From: Streptomyces sp. NBC_00078 | Lineage (GTDB): Bacteria; Actinomycetota; Actinomycetes; Streptomycetales; Streptomycetaceae | Assembly: GCF_026343335.1 (NCBI RefSeq) | Contig: NZ_JAPELX010000001.1 | Span: forward strand, 4,960,001-5,024,000 | Length of the DNA stretch: 64,000 bases | Reading direction: 5' to 3' | Part shown: positions 18,816-27,564 of the stretch, in pieces | How the letters are laid out: each line of letters opens with the position of its first letter | How positions within the stretch are numbered: the stretch's first letter is position 1 | Made by a program: the position numbers and the translations under genes | Notes under the pieces: model-generated | Databases searched by the model: none | Told to the model about the DNA's origin: nothing | The model's input: the letters and a program-made list of their open reading frames with translations, nothing else

Positions 18816-19502
18816 GTGGCAGAGGTTCTCGACTTCAGTGCGGCGACCCGCGGTACGGCCCTACGGCCGCCCCGGGCGTCCCTCCGACCCCGCACGTCCG
18901 GCTCGCCCGGCGGCGGCATGCCGGTGATCGCGCCCATGCCTGCAGCGCGGCCCGCCCGCATCCCGAATCAGCGCGACGGCGCCGAGTGCGCCGATGACTC
19001 CGCGGCGGCCGGCACCACTGTCGACCACCTCACCGAGACCTATCGGGCGCACTACCGCTCCCTGCTGGGACTCGCGGCCCTCCTGCTCGACGACACCGCC
19101 TCCTGCGAGGACGTCGTCCAGGAGGCCTTCATCCGCGTGCACTCGGCACGCAAGCGCGTCCGCGACCCGGAGAAGACGCTCGCGTACCTGCGTCAGACGG
19201 TCGTCAATCTTTCCCGCTCCGCCCTGCGCCGCCGCATCCTGGGCCTCAAGCTCCTGTCCAAGCCGATGCCCGACATGGCGAGCGCCGAGGAGGGCGCGTA
19301 CGACCTGCTGGAGCGCGACTCCCTGATCAACGCGATGAAGGGCCTGCAGCGCCGCCAGCGTGAGGTCCTGGTCCTGCGGTACTTCGCGGACATGACCGAG
19401 GCGCAGGTCGCCGAGACGCTCGCGATATCGCTGGGCTCGGTGAAGGCGTACGGCTCCCGCGGCATCGCGGCCCTCCGTCTCGCGATGGAGGCATCGGCAT
19501 GA
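18816..19502 (+). CDS. ECF-type RNA polymerase sigma factor
   Basis: A 228-residue sigma-70-like protein with a variable, Pro-rich N-terminal 65 residues, then region 2 (LTETYRAHYRSLLGLAALLLDDTASCEDVVQEAFIRVHSA in two helices) and region 4 (LQRRQREVLVLRYFADMTEAQVAETLAISLGSVKAYGSRGIA). SigE-like group, about 80 residues between the domains. GTG 18816 is used here; a later in-frame start near the MPVIAP methionine (about 34 residues in) is plausible because the N-terminus is low complexity. The stop overlaps the start of the next gene (ATGA), whose membrane product probably regulates it. Confidence 0.92.
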   Translation: MAEVLDFSAATRGTALRPPRASLRPRTSGSPGGGMPVIAPMPAARPARIPNQRDGAECADDSAAAGTTVDHLTETYRAHYRSLLGLAALLLDDTASCEDVVQEAFIRVHSARKRVRDPEKTLAYLRQTVVNLSRSALRRRILGLKLLSKPMPDMASAEEGAYDLLERDSLINAMKGLQRRQREVLVLRYFADMTEAQVAETLAISLGSVKAYGSRGIAALRLAMEASA

Positions 19503-20656
19503 ACAAGGACGGCGCGGGACGTGACTCCCATGAGCGTCACGAGCCCTTCGCGTGGCATGAGCCGACGCGAGGGCACGAGCAAGACCACAGGACAACGCAC
19601 GCTGGGAACGGAACTGTGAACCACGGCCCCGACGGCCAGAGCCCCGACGACGGGTTCGACTCGGACGAGCTGGCTCTGCGCAGGATGCTGCACCAGGCGG
19701 TGCAGGCGGTCGAGCCGCGCGACGGCACACTCGACCACCTGCGGCAGGCCGTACCCGCACGGCGCGCCCGCAAGCGGCAGGCCGTCGTCGGCATGGCGGC
19801 CGCCGCCCTGTTCATCGGCACCGCCGTCCCGGCCCTGCTGCACGTCTCGAACGCCATCGGCTCCGACGTCAACCCGTCCGTCGCCGGCCAGGCCTCACAG
19901 GCCCAGGGCGGCGCAGGGCAGGGAAAAGGCGCGGACGGCGATGAGAGCACCGCCGGGGGCAACCCCGGCAAGGCCGAGGACCCCGGCAAGGGCAGCCCGA
20001 AGGGCGACGGCAAGGGCAAGGGCACCGGTACCGGCCCGGGCAGCGGCGCGGGCACCGGCCCCGCTGCCACCAGCGCGGCGGGTGTCCCCGTGTGCACGGC
20101 CGAACAGCTCGGCTCGCCCACCCAGTCCGTGGGCGCCCCCGATTCCGCGAACACGGTGTACGGCACCTTCCGCGTCGTCAACGTCTCCACCACCGTGTGC
20201 GCCGTGGGCGGTCCCGGGTCGGTGAGCACGCTGGCGCAGGGCGCCGCGGACGCCACCAAGATCGTCAGGCAGCGTCATGTGTCCGGAGACGCCGCGGCAG
20301 GTCTGCCCGACCCCTCCACCGAGGTCACGGGACTGCAGCTGCAGCCGGGCGCGGCGTACGAGGTGAAGTTCGCCTGGGTGCCGTCGGCGACCTGCCCCAC
20401 CACGGGCAGCAGTGACGGCGGCGGCGACGGGGGGCCCACTCCGAGCCCGACCCCGTCCGAGGAGACCGGCACCACGTCCGGCACCACCGGCACCGACAGC
20501 GGTGTGACCACCCAGATGCTGACGGCGGACGGCACGGCGGACGGCAGCGTGACCGTGTCCCACACGAGCGAGGCGGGGTCGCCCACGGTGTCGGCGACGG
20601 TGCTCAACGCGTGCGCGGGGACGGTGTACTACACCGGGGTACTGGCCGGGGCGTGA
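19499..20656 (+). CDS. Membrane-anchored partner of the sigma factor (putative anti-sigma)
   Basis: A 385-residue protein with a cytoplasmic N-terminal part of about 100 residues including ELALRRMLHQAVQAVEPRDG, a basic stretch PARRARKRQ, one membrane helix (AVVGMAAAALFIGTAVPALL, about 99-118), a long Gly/Lys/Thr-rich stalk (130-195) and a secreted beta-rich domain with three to four Cys. Coupled by ATGA overlap to the sigma-factor gene, it has the layout of a transmembrane anti-sigma factor, although no zinc-binding HxxxCxxC motif is visible. So this is inferred from context and topology rather than motif. Confidence 0.8.
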   Translation: MNKDGAGRDSHERHEPFAWHEPTRGHEQDHRTTHAGNGTVNHGPDGQSPDDGFDSDELALRRMLHQAVQAVEPRDGTLDHLRQAVPARRARKRQAVVGMAAAALFIGTAVPALLHVSNAIGSDVNPSVAGQASQAQGGAGQGKGADGDESTAGGNPGKAEDPGKGSPKGDGKGKGTGTGPGSGAGTGPAATSAAGVPVCTAEQLGSPTQSVGAPDSANTVYGTFRVVNVSTTVCAVGGPGSVSTLAQGAADATKIVRQRHVSGDAAAGLPDPSTEVTGLQLQPGAAYEVKFAWVPSATCPTTGSSDGGGDGGPTPSPTPSEETGTTSGTTGTDSGVTTQMLTADGTADGSVTVSHTSEAGSPTVSATVLNACAGTVYYTGVLAGA

Positions 20657-20750
20657 CCTTGCCTGGCGTGGCCTTCCACCGGAGGGGCACTCCGGAGGCC
20701 CGGGGATGCGGAGCGGGGTCAGAGGTGCCCCGTGCTGATGCCGGCCGGCC

Positions 20751-21539
20751 TCAGACGGTGACCCGTTCCTCCTCCGTCACCAGCCCCATTTCCGCGTCCC
20801 GTGCGAACTCGGCCTCGCGGCGCAGCAACCGGAACCACATGAACACCACGAACCCGGCGAAGACGAACCACTCGCCGGTGTAGCCGAGGTTCTGGAAGGC
20901 CTTCAGGTCGAGGCCGGAGTCCGCGGGTGCCGTGGCCGGCACGGCCGTCATCCCGGCGTCCGCCTTGTCCAGCGTGATCCACGCGTCGTACACGTCGTAC
21001 GGCACGAGGTTCACCAGGGACGCCGAGCTGATCGCCGCGGTCTGACCGGCCGGCAGCCCACCCTGGGCACTCACCCCGTTGTCCCCCGGCGTCTCGGACG
21101 CCTGCAGCGCACCGGTGACGGTGACCTCACCGGTGGGTGGGGCGGGCGCCTTGGCGGTGTCGGCGGAACCCGGCAGCCAGCCCCGCACCACGGGCAGCGC
21201 CCTGCCGCCGTCGGTGCGCAGCAGCGTCAGGACGAAGTAGCCGCGCCTGTCGTCGAGTTCACGGCCCGGGACGAGCAGCTGCTTGCCGTACCGTCCGGTC
21301 GCGGTGGCCTGCCTGCCGGACGTGGCCTTGTCCACGGGCAGCAGCTCCCCGAGCGGACGGGCCGTCTCGTGCCGGTCGGTGGTGACCTGCTCGGTCGCGT
21401 CACGGTGGTCCTGCACCCGGTCCTCGAACCGGCTCAGCTGCCACGACCCCATGAAGATGCAGAAGGGGATGGCGAGCAGCACGAAGACGTTGATCCCCCA
21501 CCAGCGGCGCGTCAGCAGAAACCGGTACACGCCATCCAA
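20751..21539 (-). CDS. SURF1 family protein (cytochrome oxidase assembly)
   Basis: A 262-residue protein bracketed by two membrane helices: WWGINVFVLLAIPFCIFMGSWQLSRF at the N-terminus (with the family GxWQxxR motif) and WFVFAGFVVFMWFRLLRR near the C-terminus, the loop between them being extracytoplasmic. It contains the typical GRQATATGRYGKQLLVPGRE and VVRGWLPGS stretches. SURF1 proteins help insert heme into the aa3-type oxidase. Its neighbours do not form an operon with it. Confidence 0.93.
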   Translation of the reverse strand: MDGVYRFLLTRRWWGINVFVLLAIPFCIFMGSWQLSRFEDRVQDHRDATEQVTTDRHETARPLGELLPVDKATSGRQATATGRYGKQLLVPGRELDDRRGYFVLTLLRTDGGRALPVVRGWLPGSADTAKAPAPPTGEVTVTGALQASETPGDNGVSAQGGLPAGQTAAISSASLVNLVPYDVYDAWITLDKADAGMTAVPATAPADSGLDLKAFQNLGYTGEWFVFAGFVVFMWFRLLRREAEFARDAEMGLVTEEERVTV

Positions 21540-21574
21540 GGTACGGGGCAGCCGCGCGGGGCCGGGCCGCGGGG

Positions 21575-21943
21575 TCAGAACCGCTCGGTGAGGTGGTCCC
21601 GGCCCTCCGGGGGCTCATAGGGCTCGGGCCAGAAGTCGGTGATGGACGTGATCCGCCCGTCCCCGGAGAAGAACGAGATCCCGAACAACTCCTCCAGTCC
21701 GACCGTGAAGTGGACCCGGGTGACCACCTGTCCGGGCTCGGCGACGATGCGCTCCACCCGCAGATGCCAGTCGCCCGGGTACTCCCGGTTGAACTGCACG
21801 TACCTCTGTCTGCCGGTGATCTTCTCGCGGGTCTGCGGCAGGGTGTAGACGACGTCCTCGGCCAGGGTGTCGGCGAACGCGGTCCAGTCCCGGGACTCGG
21901 CGGCCGCCCAGAACCTCTCGACTGTCTTGCGCAGATCGGTCAT
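21575..21943 (-). CDS. SnoaL-like/NTF2-fold protein
   Basis: A 122-residue single-domain protein: TVERFWAAAESRDWTAFADTL opens the fold, EDVVYTLPQTREKITGRQRY and GLEELFGISFFSGDGRITSI continue it, ending in FWPEPYEPPEGRDHL. The DFWPEP ending is typical of nuclear-transport-factor-2-like proteins in actinobacteria. No function can be assigned. ATG 21943 was selected because upstream frame codons are not gene-like. It lies 36 nt upstream of the SURF1 start on the same strand, so the two may share a transcript. Confidence 0.88.
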   Translation of the reverse strand: MTDLRKTVERFWAAAESRDWTAFADTLAEDVVYTLPQTREKITGRQRYVQFNREYPGDWHLRVERIVAEPGQVVTRVHFTVGLEELFGISFFSGDGRITSITDFWPEPYEPPEGRDHLTERF

Positions 21944-22070
21944 GCCGGGAAGTCTGCACGCCGCCACTGACAACCGGCCCCGGACCGGGACGGTAAGGGA
22001 CCGGTAGAAGTTGTCCACAGGCTGAGGATCCCGTCGGCGCATTGTCACCGCGAGCAGGCACTATGGGGCC

Positions 22071-23909
22071 ATGACTGAGAGCAACGGGTCCGCTGCGCCG
22101 GAGCTGAACGAGCAGATGCCGGACTGGGAGAAGCGCTTCCGGGCGCCACGGGTGTCGCTGCCTGACTGGGCGGAGGACGCGCCCCAGCGCTCCCTGTTCG
22201 TGTCGAACGCGACGGGGACGTACGAGCTGTACGCCTGGGACCGGGCGACGGGCGGCCAGCGCCAGGTGACGGACCGGCCCAACGGCACGACGGACGGCGT
22301 GCTCACCCCGGACGGCGCATGGATCTGGTGGTTCGACGACAAGGACGGCGACGAGTTCGGCGTCTGGCGCAGACAACCCTTCGACGGCGGCCCGGACGAG
22401 CCGGCGGTGGCCGGTCTGGAGGCCTCGTACCCGGCGGGCCTGGCTCTCGGCAGGGACGGCCGCACGGCGATCGTCGGCCGCTCCACGGACGAGGAGGGCA
22501 CGACGATCCACCTCGCCCGCGCGGGCGAGGACCCGGTGGAGATCTACCGCCACCGCGAGTCGGCAGGCGTCGGCGACCTCTCGCACGACGGTTCGCTGAT
22601 CGCGATCGAGCACACGGAGCACGGCGACGCGATGCACTCCGCCCTGCGCGTCCTGCGGGCCGACGGCACGGCGGTCGCCGAGCTGGACGACACCGAGGGA
22701 GGCAAGGAGGAACTGGGCCTGGAGGTCCTGGGCTTCGCCCCCGTCGACGGCGACACCCGCCTGCTCATCGGCCACCAGCGTCGCGGCCGCTGGGAGCCCC
22801 TGGTGTGGGACGTGGTCACGGGCGAGGAGACCGACCTGGCCCTCGACCTGCCCGGCGACGTGAGCGCCGAGTGGTACCCGGACGGCACGGGCCTGCTCAT
22901 CGCGCACGGCTTCGAGGCCCGCAGCGAGTTGTTCCGGTACGACCTGGCGAGCCGCACCCTGGACAAGATCCCCACCCCGCCCGGCTCGGTCTCCGGCGCC
23001 ACGCCCCGCCCCGACGGCAGCGTGGAGTACCTCTGGTCCTCGGCCGCCGAGCCGTCGGCGGTCCGCTCGACGACGGGCGAGGTCGTCCTCGACCCGCCCG
23101 GCTTGAAGTCCCCGGGTTCGGTGCCGGTGGAGGACGTGTGGGTGGACGGCCCCGGCGGCCGCATCCACGCCCTGGTCCACAAGCCCGCCGACGCGACGGG
23201 CCCGTTGCCGACGGTCTTCGACATCCACGGCGGCCCCACCTGGCACGACAGCGACGCGTTCGCGGCGGGCCCGGCGGCCTGGGTCGACCACGGGTACGCG
23301 GTGGTCCGCGTCAACTACCGCGGCTCCACGGGCTACGGCCGCGCCTGGACCGACGCCCTGAAGCACCGGGTGGGCCTGATCGAGCTGGAGGACATCGCGG
23401 CGGTCCGTGAATGGGCGGTGAGTTCCGGCCTGGCGGATCCCGACCGGCTCGTCCTGACCGGCGGTTCCTGGGGCGGCTACCTCACGCTCCTCGGCCTCGG
23501 CGTCCAGCCGGACGCGTGGACCCTGGGCATCGCGGCGGTCCCGGTCGCCGACTACGTCACGGCGTACCACGACGAGATGGAAGCCCTGAAGGCCATGGAC
23601 CGCACGCTGCTCGGCGGCACCCCTGAGGAGGTCCCGGAGCGCTTCGAGGCCTCGTCCCCCCTCACCTACGTCGACCAGGTCAAGGTGCCGGTCTACATCT
23701 CGGCCGGAGTCAACGACCCCCGCTGCCCCATCCGCCAGATCGAGAACTACGTCGAACGCCTTCAGGCGCGCGACGCGGTCCACGAGGTGTACCGGTACGA
23801 CGCGGGGCACGGTTCGCTGGTGGTGGACGAGCGGATCAAGCAGGTGCGGCTGGAACTGGACTTCGCGGAGCGGTACTTGGGAGGCGGAGGCGGAGGGGTA
23901 GCGGGATAG
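22071..23909 (+). CDS. S9 family prolyl-oligopeptidase-type serine peptidase
   Basis: A 612-residue enzyme with an N-terminal seven-bladed beta-propeller (repeats such as WWFDDKDGDEFGVWRRQPFD and LAIEH-type strands) and a C-terminal alpha/beta hydrolase. FDIHGGPTWHDSDAF forms the oxyanion region, GGSWGGYLTLLGLG holds the nucleophile Ser, SAGVNDPRCPIRQ the Asp, and YDAGHGSLV the His. There is no signal peptide, so it is cytoplasmic. It cleaves short peptides, probably acylaminoacyl- or dipeptidyl-type. The ATG has little ribosome site and may be near-leaderless. Confidence 0.94.
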   Translation: MTESNGSAAPELNEQMPDWEKRFRAPRVSLPDWAEDAPQRSLFVSNATGTYELYAWDRATGGQRQVTDRPNGTTDGVLTPDGAWIWWFDDKDGDEFGVWRRQPFDGGPDEPAVAGLEASYPAGLALGRDGRTAIVGRSTDEEGTTIHLARAGEDPVEIYRHRESAGVGDLSHDGSLIAIEHTEHGDAMHSALRVLRADGTAVAELDDTEGGKEELGLEVLGFAPVDGDTRLLIGHQRRGRWEPLVWDVVTGEETDLALDLPGDVSAEWYPDGTGLLIAHGFEARSELFRYDLASRTLDKIPTPPGSVSGATPRPDGSVEYLWSSAAEPSAVRSTTGEVVLDPPGLKSPGSVPVEDVWVDGPGGRIHALVHKPADATGPLPTVFDIHGGPTWHDSDAFAAGPAAWVDHGYAVVRVNYRGSTGYGRAWTDALKHRVGLIELEDIAAVREWAVSSGLADPDRLVLTGGSWGGYLTLLGLGVQPDAWTLGIAAVPVADYVTAYHDEMEALKAMDRTLLGGTPEEVPERFEASSPLTYVDQVKVPVYISAGVNDPRCPIRQIENYVERLQARDAVHEVYRYDAGHGSLVVDERIKQVRLELDFAERYLGGGGGGVAG

Positions 23910-24315
23910 GGGGCGCAAGCGAGACAGGCGACGGAAGCAGGACTGGCGGTGGAAGGAGGACCGGGGGTGGTGCTGCGGTGCTTCTCGGCGCCGTGCGGGG
24001 TTCTCAACCTGTCCGGCGATTGCGGACAAGGCGGTTCGGACCGAAGCGCCCGGCCCGGAGGACCGAAGCGCCCGGCCCGGAGAAGGCAGCAACGCCCGCT
24101 CCGGCTCTGGGCAGCGCTCACCGGTTACGCCCCGGCACGCTCCGGCACCGGGCACGCCCCGGCATCGGGCACGCTTCGGGACTGGGCACCGCTTCGGCTC
24201 TGGGCAGCGCTCTGGGCAGCGCTCACCGGTTACGCCCCGGCACGCTCCGGCACCGGGCACGCCCCGGCATCGGGCACGCTTCGGCACCGGGCAGCGCCCC
24301 GGCACCGGGCACCGC
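23910..24315. repeat. Intergenic region with a 76-bp perfect direct repeat
   Basis: Two identical 76-bp copies (24104-24179 and 24209-24284) lie 105 bp apart, embedded in sequence made of shorter variants built from CGGGCACGC, CTCTGGGCAGCG and CGGCACCG. No gene is supported: frames on both strands are Arg/Pro/Ala-only. It lies between the convergent stops of the S9 peptidase and the TrkA-type gene. Confidence 0.8.
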
Positions 24316-26244
24316 TCACGCCCCGGTCCGCTCCCGGGGGCGTCTGCCCAGCAACTCGGCCAGCCCCCGCCGGGTAGCCGCCAGCACCACCCGGTCCGAG
24401 CTCCGCAGGACATACGAGTCGGGCAGGTCCCACACCAACCCGGACCCATGTGCCGGCCGCACATCCTCGTACGCCTCCTCGGCCGCCGGTTCCTCCCGGC
24501 GGCCGCCGGAGGCCCCCGTGTCGAGGGCGAGCACCCGCCACGCCCCCGCCCGAAACGCCTCCGCGACCGTCTTGCCCTCCAGCGGCGGATGCCCACCCAC
24601 GTCCACGGCGGCGAACAGCAGCACCCGCCGCTCCACCGGAATCGCCCCCAGGATCTGCCGCCCCATCATCGCCCCGGCGAAGGCGGGTGCCGCCAGGTGG
24701 GACACGCTGCGGCTCCGGGTGGACGCCCGTGGATGGGCGGCCCGCAGCGTCCGGTAGACGGCGGTCGCGAAGTCGTCGTCGTACAGCCGCAGCACGACCC
24801 GTAGATCCGGCCGCACGGACCGCGCGTACAGAGCGGCCTCCAGGTTGGTGGTGTCCGCGCTGGTCACCGCGAGCAGCGCGTGTGCGCGGTGGATCTTGGC
24901 GGCCTCCAGGACGCCCTCCTGAGTGACGTCCCCGAGCACCACGGGCACCCGCAGCCGCCGCGCCGTGGCCAGTCCGCGCGCGTCGGGGTCGGACTCGACG
25001 CACACCACGGGGATGTTCAGTTCCCGCAGCCGGGTCAGCACCCGCGTACCGATCTTGCCGAGCCCGAGGAGGACCACATGACCGCCCAGCCCTCGCGGCG
25101 GCTTCCGCAGCGCGGACGCGGTCCGGAAGGTGCCGAGCGCCTCCAGCACCGCGGCGAGCAGCACCGGCAGCAGCAGCAGTCCGGTGAGTCCCGAGAGGAG
25201 CTGAAGGATCTGCCGCCCTACGGACGCCCCGATGGCGGGATCGTCGATGGCGAAGAGATCGAGCAGGGTCAGATAGAAGGCGCTCAGCGGATGTATCCCC
25301 GTCACCAGCCACAGCGCCACCGCGAGCGCGAGCACACACGCGATCATGCCGGCCAGCGACCAGCGCAGCCGGCGCGAGAACAGCGAGGCGAAGGCCACAC
25401 CCCCGCGCGCGGACGGCAGTTCGGGCCCGGTGTACGACACCTGTTCCAGTACGACGGTCCCGCGGCCGGTCGCGGACCGGACCGCCGCCGCGTCGGGCAG
25501 CAGCTCCGGTCCCTGCTCCTCGCCGCTCTCGGCGCCTTCCGCGGACAGCAGCGCCAGCGTGGCCAGGCCCGGTTCGGCGACCTGCCCGGCCCGCGGCGTC
25601 CGTTCCACCGCCCGCAGCAGCAGCCCGTCGGTCTGGACGACCTTGCTGGTGCCGGCTACAGCGGTGGCGGCCAGCGCGGGCGCGGCCGTGTCGGCGTCGG
25701 ACAGTACGGTGGTGGAGGCGTCGCCGCCGGCGGACTCGCCGTCTCCGGTCGCCAACGCGGCCGCCTGGTCGAGGAGTTCCTCGATGTGCTGGCCGAGCCG
25801 CCGGTTGTACAGCCGCAGGACCAGCCGCAGCCGGGGGTTGAGGCGGCGGGCGGTGAGGGCGGCGCGGATGTTGGTCTCGTCGTCGTCGTAGACGAGCGCC
25901 AGTGCGGTGGCCCGCTCCACCCCGGCCGCGCCGAGAGCCTCCTCGGTAGCCTCGGCGGCCTCCACGACCTGGGTGTTTCCCACGGGTTCGGAGGCGGCGC
26001 CGTTCGCCCGGTTGACGGTCGCGTTCACCACCCGGTCGAGCAGTGCCGCCGTCGTCGCCCGCGCGCGTCCGACCACCGGCGGCCTGACACCGCGGTCGGC
26101 GGGCGGTACGACGAGCGTGACCTGTTCGCCGTAAACACCCCGGAGTTCGGCGGCCAGCCGATGCGCCAGTCCGTCGTCGCCACACACCACCATGTGCGCG
26201 GACCTGTCACTGCCCGGCTGACTCTGATTCGGAACGCTCGCCAC
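24316..26244 (-). CDS. Two-Rossmann TrkA/RCK-type potassium channel protein
   Basis: A 642-residue protein with a first TrkA-N-like domain (HMVVCGDDGLAHRLAAEL, residues 17-34, degenerate nucleotide loop), a central membrane part (FSRRLRWSLAGMIACVLALAVALW, then a pore-like loop IHPLSAFYLTLLDLF and LLSGLTGLLLLPVLLAAVLEAL) and a second canonical RCK domain with GGHVVLLGLGKIGTRVL, ESDPDARGL and VVLGDVTQEGVL. This matches actinobacterial ion-channel/TrkA proteins regulating K+ by NAD(H) or nucleotides. The selectivity filter is not the standard TVGYG, so ion specificity is uncertain. The GTG at 26244 gives the shortest sensible N-terminus. Confidence 0.88.
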   Translation of the reverse strand: MASVPNQSQPGSDRSAHMVVCGDDGLAHRLAAELRGVYGEQVTLVVPPADRGVRPPVVGRARATTAALLDRVVNATVNRANGAASEPVGNTQVVEAAEATEEALGAAGVERATALALVYDDDETNIRAALTARRLNPRLRLVLRLYNRRLGQHIEELLDQAAALATGDGESAGGDASTTVLSDADTAAPALAATAVAGTSKVVQTDGLLLRAVERTPRAGQVAEPGLATLALLSAEGAESGEEQGPELLPDAAAVRSATGRGTVVLEQVSYTGPELPSARGGVAFASLFSRRLRWSLAGMIACVLALAVALWLVTGIHPLSAFYLTLLDLFAIDDPAIGASVGRQILQLLSGLTGLLLLPVLLAAVLEALGTFRTASALRKPPRGLGGHVVLLGLGKIGTRVLTRLRELNIPVVCVESDPDARGLATARRLRVPVVLGDVTQEGVLEAAKIHRAHALLAVTSADTTNLEAALYARSVRPDLRVVLRLYDDDFATAVYRTLRAAHPRASTRSRSVSHLAAPAFAGAMMGRQILGAIPVERRVLLFAAVDVGGHPPLEGKTVAEAFRAGAWRVLALDTGASGGRREEPAAEEAYEDVRPAHGSGLVWDLPDSYVLRSSDRVVLAATRRGLAELLGRRPRERTGA

Positions 26245-26379
26245 GAGGGAGAAGACTGCCTCACCGGGAGGAGAGGTTCCACAAACAACCGAAGGCAGTC
26301 ACTGAACGACCGCCCCTTCTCCACCGTATTGAGGCGGAGGGAGTCAGCGCTCCGCCGCACCACCGGAGGTACCTCGCCC

Positions 26380-27564
26380 GTGGCCATCACCAAAGCAGCC
26401 CCTACGGGGGCGGACAGCCATGAGCCGTTGGGCCACGGACCAGAGCCCGGAAAGCCGAACACGGCGGATAGGCCCGGGCAGCCGAACACGGCGGGGAACA
26501 CGGGGCAGCCGAACATAGCGGAAACGCCCGAGAAGGCGGGGAAGCCCGAGAAGTTTCAGAGGGCGGGGAAGCCGGGGAAGGCGGGGGAGCCCGGGGAGCA
26601 GGCGGCCGACGGGGGGCGCGAATCGAAGTCGCCGCTCGTCCTGACCATGGTGCTGCTCCTGCTGGTGCTGCTGCAGGGCCCGATCCGCGGCGCGCTGTCC
26701 GCACCCGTCATGCAGAGCTGGATGACGGTGTTCGTGGCCGTGCTCGTGCAGGCGCTGCCCTTCCTCGTCCTCGGGGTGCTGCTCTCGGCGGCGATCGCCG
26801 TGTTCGTCCCGGCGTCGTTCTTCGCTCGCGCCCTGCCGAAGCGGCCCGCGTTGGCGGTTCCGGTCGCCGGGCTGGCGGGTGCGGTGCTGCCGGGCTGCGA
26901 GTGCGCGTCGGTGCCGGTGGCCGGCGCGCTGGTGCGCCGGGGCGTCACCCCGGCCGCCGCGCTCGCCTTCCTCCTCTCCGCCCCGGCGATCAACCCGATC
27001 GTGCTGACGGCGACCGCGGTCGCCTTCCCGCGCAACCCGGAGATGGTCCTCGCCCGTTTCGTCGGCAGCCTGCTGGTGGCCTGTGTGATGGGCTGGCTGT
27101 GGCAACGCCTCGGGCGCTCCGACTGGCTGCGCCCGCCGGAGCGCCCGCACTACGAGGGCCGGAGCAAGGGCGCCGCCTTCTGGGGCTCGGTCCGGCACGA
27201 CGTGATGCACGCGGGCGGCTTCCTGGTCATCGGCGCGATGGCCGCCGCGACGCTCAAGGCCGTCGCCCCGGCGAGCTGGCTGCGCACGGCGGCGGACAAC
27301 CCGCTGGTGGCGATCCTGGCGCTGGCCGTCCTCGCCGTACTCCTGTCCATCTGTTCGGAGGCGGACGCGTTCGTGGCGGCGTCACTCACCCAGTTCTCGC
27401 TCACGGCCAAGCTGGCGTTCCTGGTCGTCGGCCCGATGATCGACCTGAAGCTGTTCGCGATGCAGGCGGGCACGTTCGGCCGCGGCTTCGCCCTGCGCTT
27501 CGCCCCCGCCACCTTCGCCCTCGCGATCGCGGGCGCCGTCCTGACCGGGGCGGTGCTCCTGTGA
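26380..27564 (+). CDS. Permease (YcgR/DUF318-like), probable metal transport component
   Basis: A 394-residue protein whose first 90 residues are Pro/Gly/Lys-rich with repeats of GKPNTA/GQPNT/KAGKPEK type, followed by eight or so membrane helices. The family marks are AGLAGAVLPGCECASVPVAGAL, with a Cys-x-Cys pair, LLSAPAINPIVLTAT, and ICSEADAFVAASL in the second half. Such permeases pair with TIGR03943/YcgQ proteins and have been linked to zinc or copper handling. GTG 26380 has GGAGGT 9 nt upstream. The stop overlaps the next start (GTGA), so the pair is coupled. Confidence 0.85.
   Translation: MAITKAAPTGADSHEPLGHGPEPGKPNTADRPGQPNTAGNTGQPNIAETPEKAGKPEKFQRAGKPGKAGEPGEQAADGGRESKSPLVLTMVLLLLVLLQGPIRGALSAPVMQSWMTVFVAVLVQALPFLVLGVLLSAAIAVFVPASFFARALPKRPALAVPVAGLAGAVLPGCECASVPVAGALVRRGVTPAAALAFLLSAPAINPIVLTATAVAFPRNPEMVLARFVGSLLVACVMGWLWQRLGRSDWLRPPERPHYEGRSKGAAFWGSVRHDVMHAGGFLVIGAMAAATLKAVAPASWLRTAADNPLVAILALAVLAVLLSICSEADAFVAASLTQFSLTAKLAFLVVGPMIDLKLFAMQAGTFGRGFALRFAPATFALAIAGAVLTGAVLL

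Noticed and set aside
21615..24596. 993-aa minus-strand frame across the S9 peptidase
   Set aside because: Shadow of the plus-strand peptidase, whose catalytic motifs are intact; the middle of the frame is also built from the 76-bp repeat.
26245..26379. Zur or copper-regulator box upstream of the permease
   Set aside because: I found no palindromic metal-regulator sequence, so regulation by metals was kept only as a testable idea.
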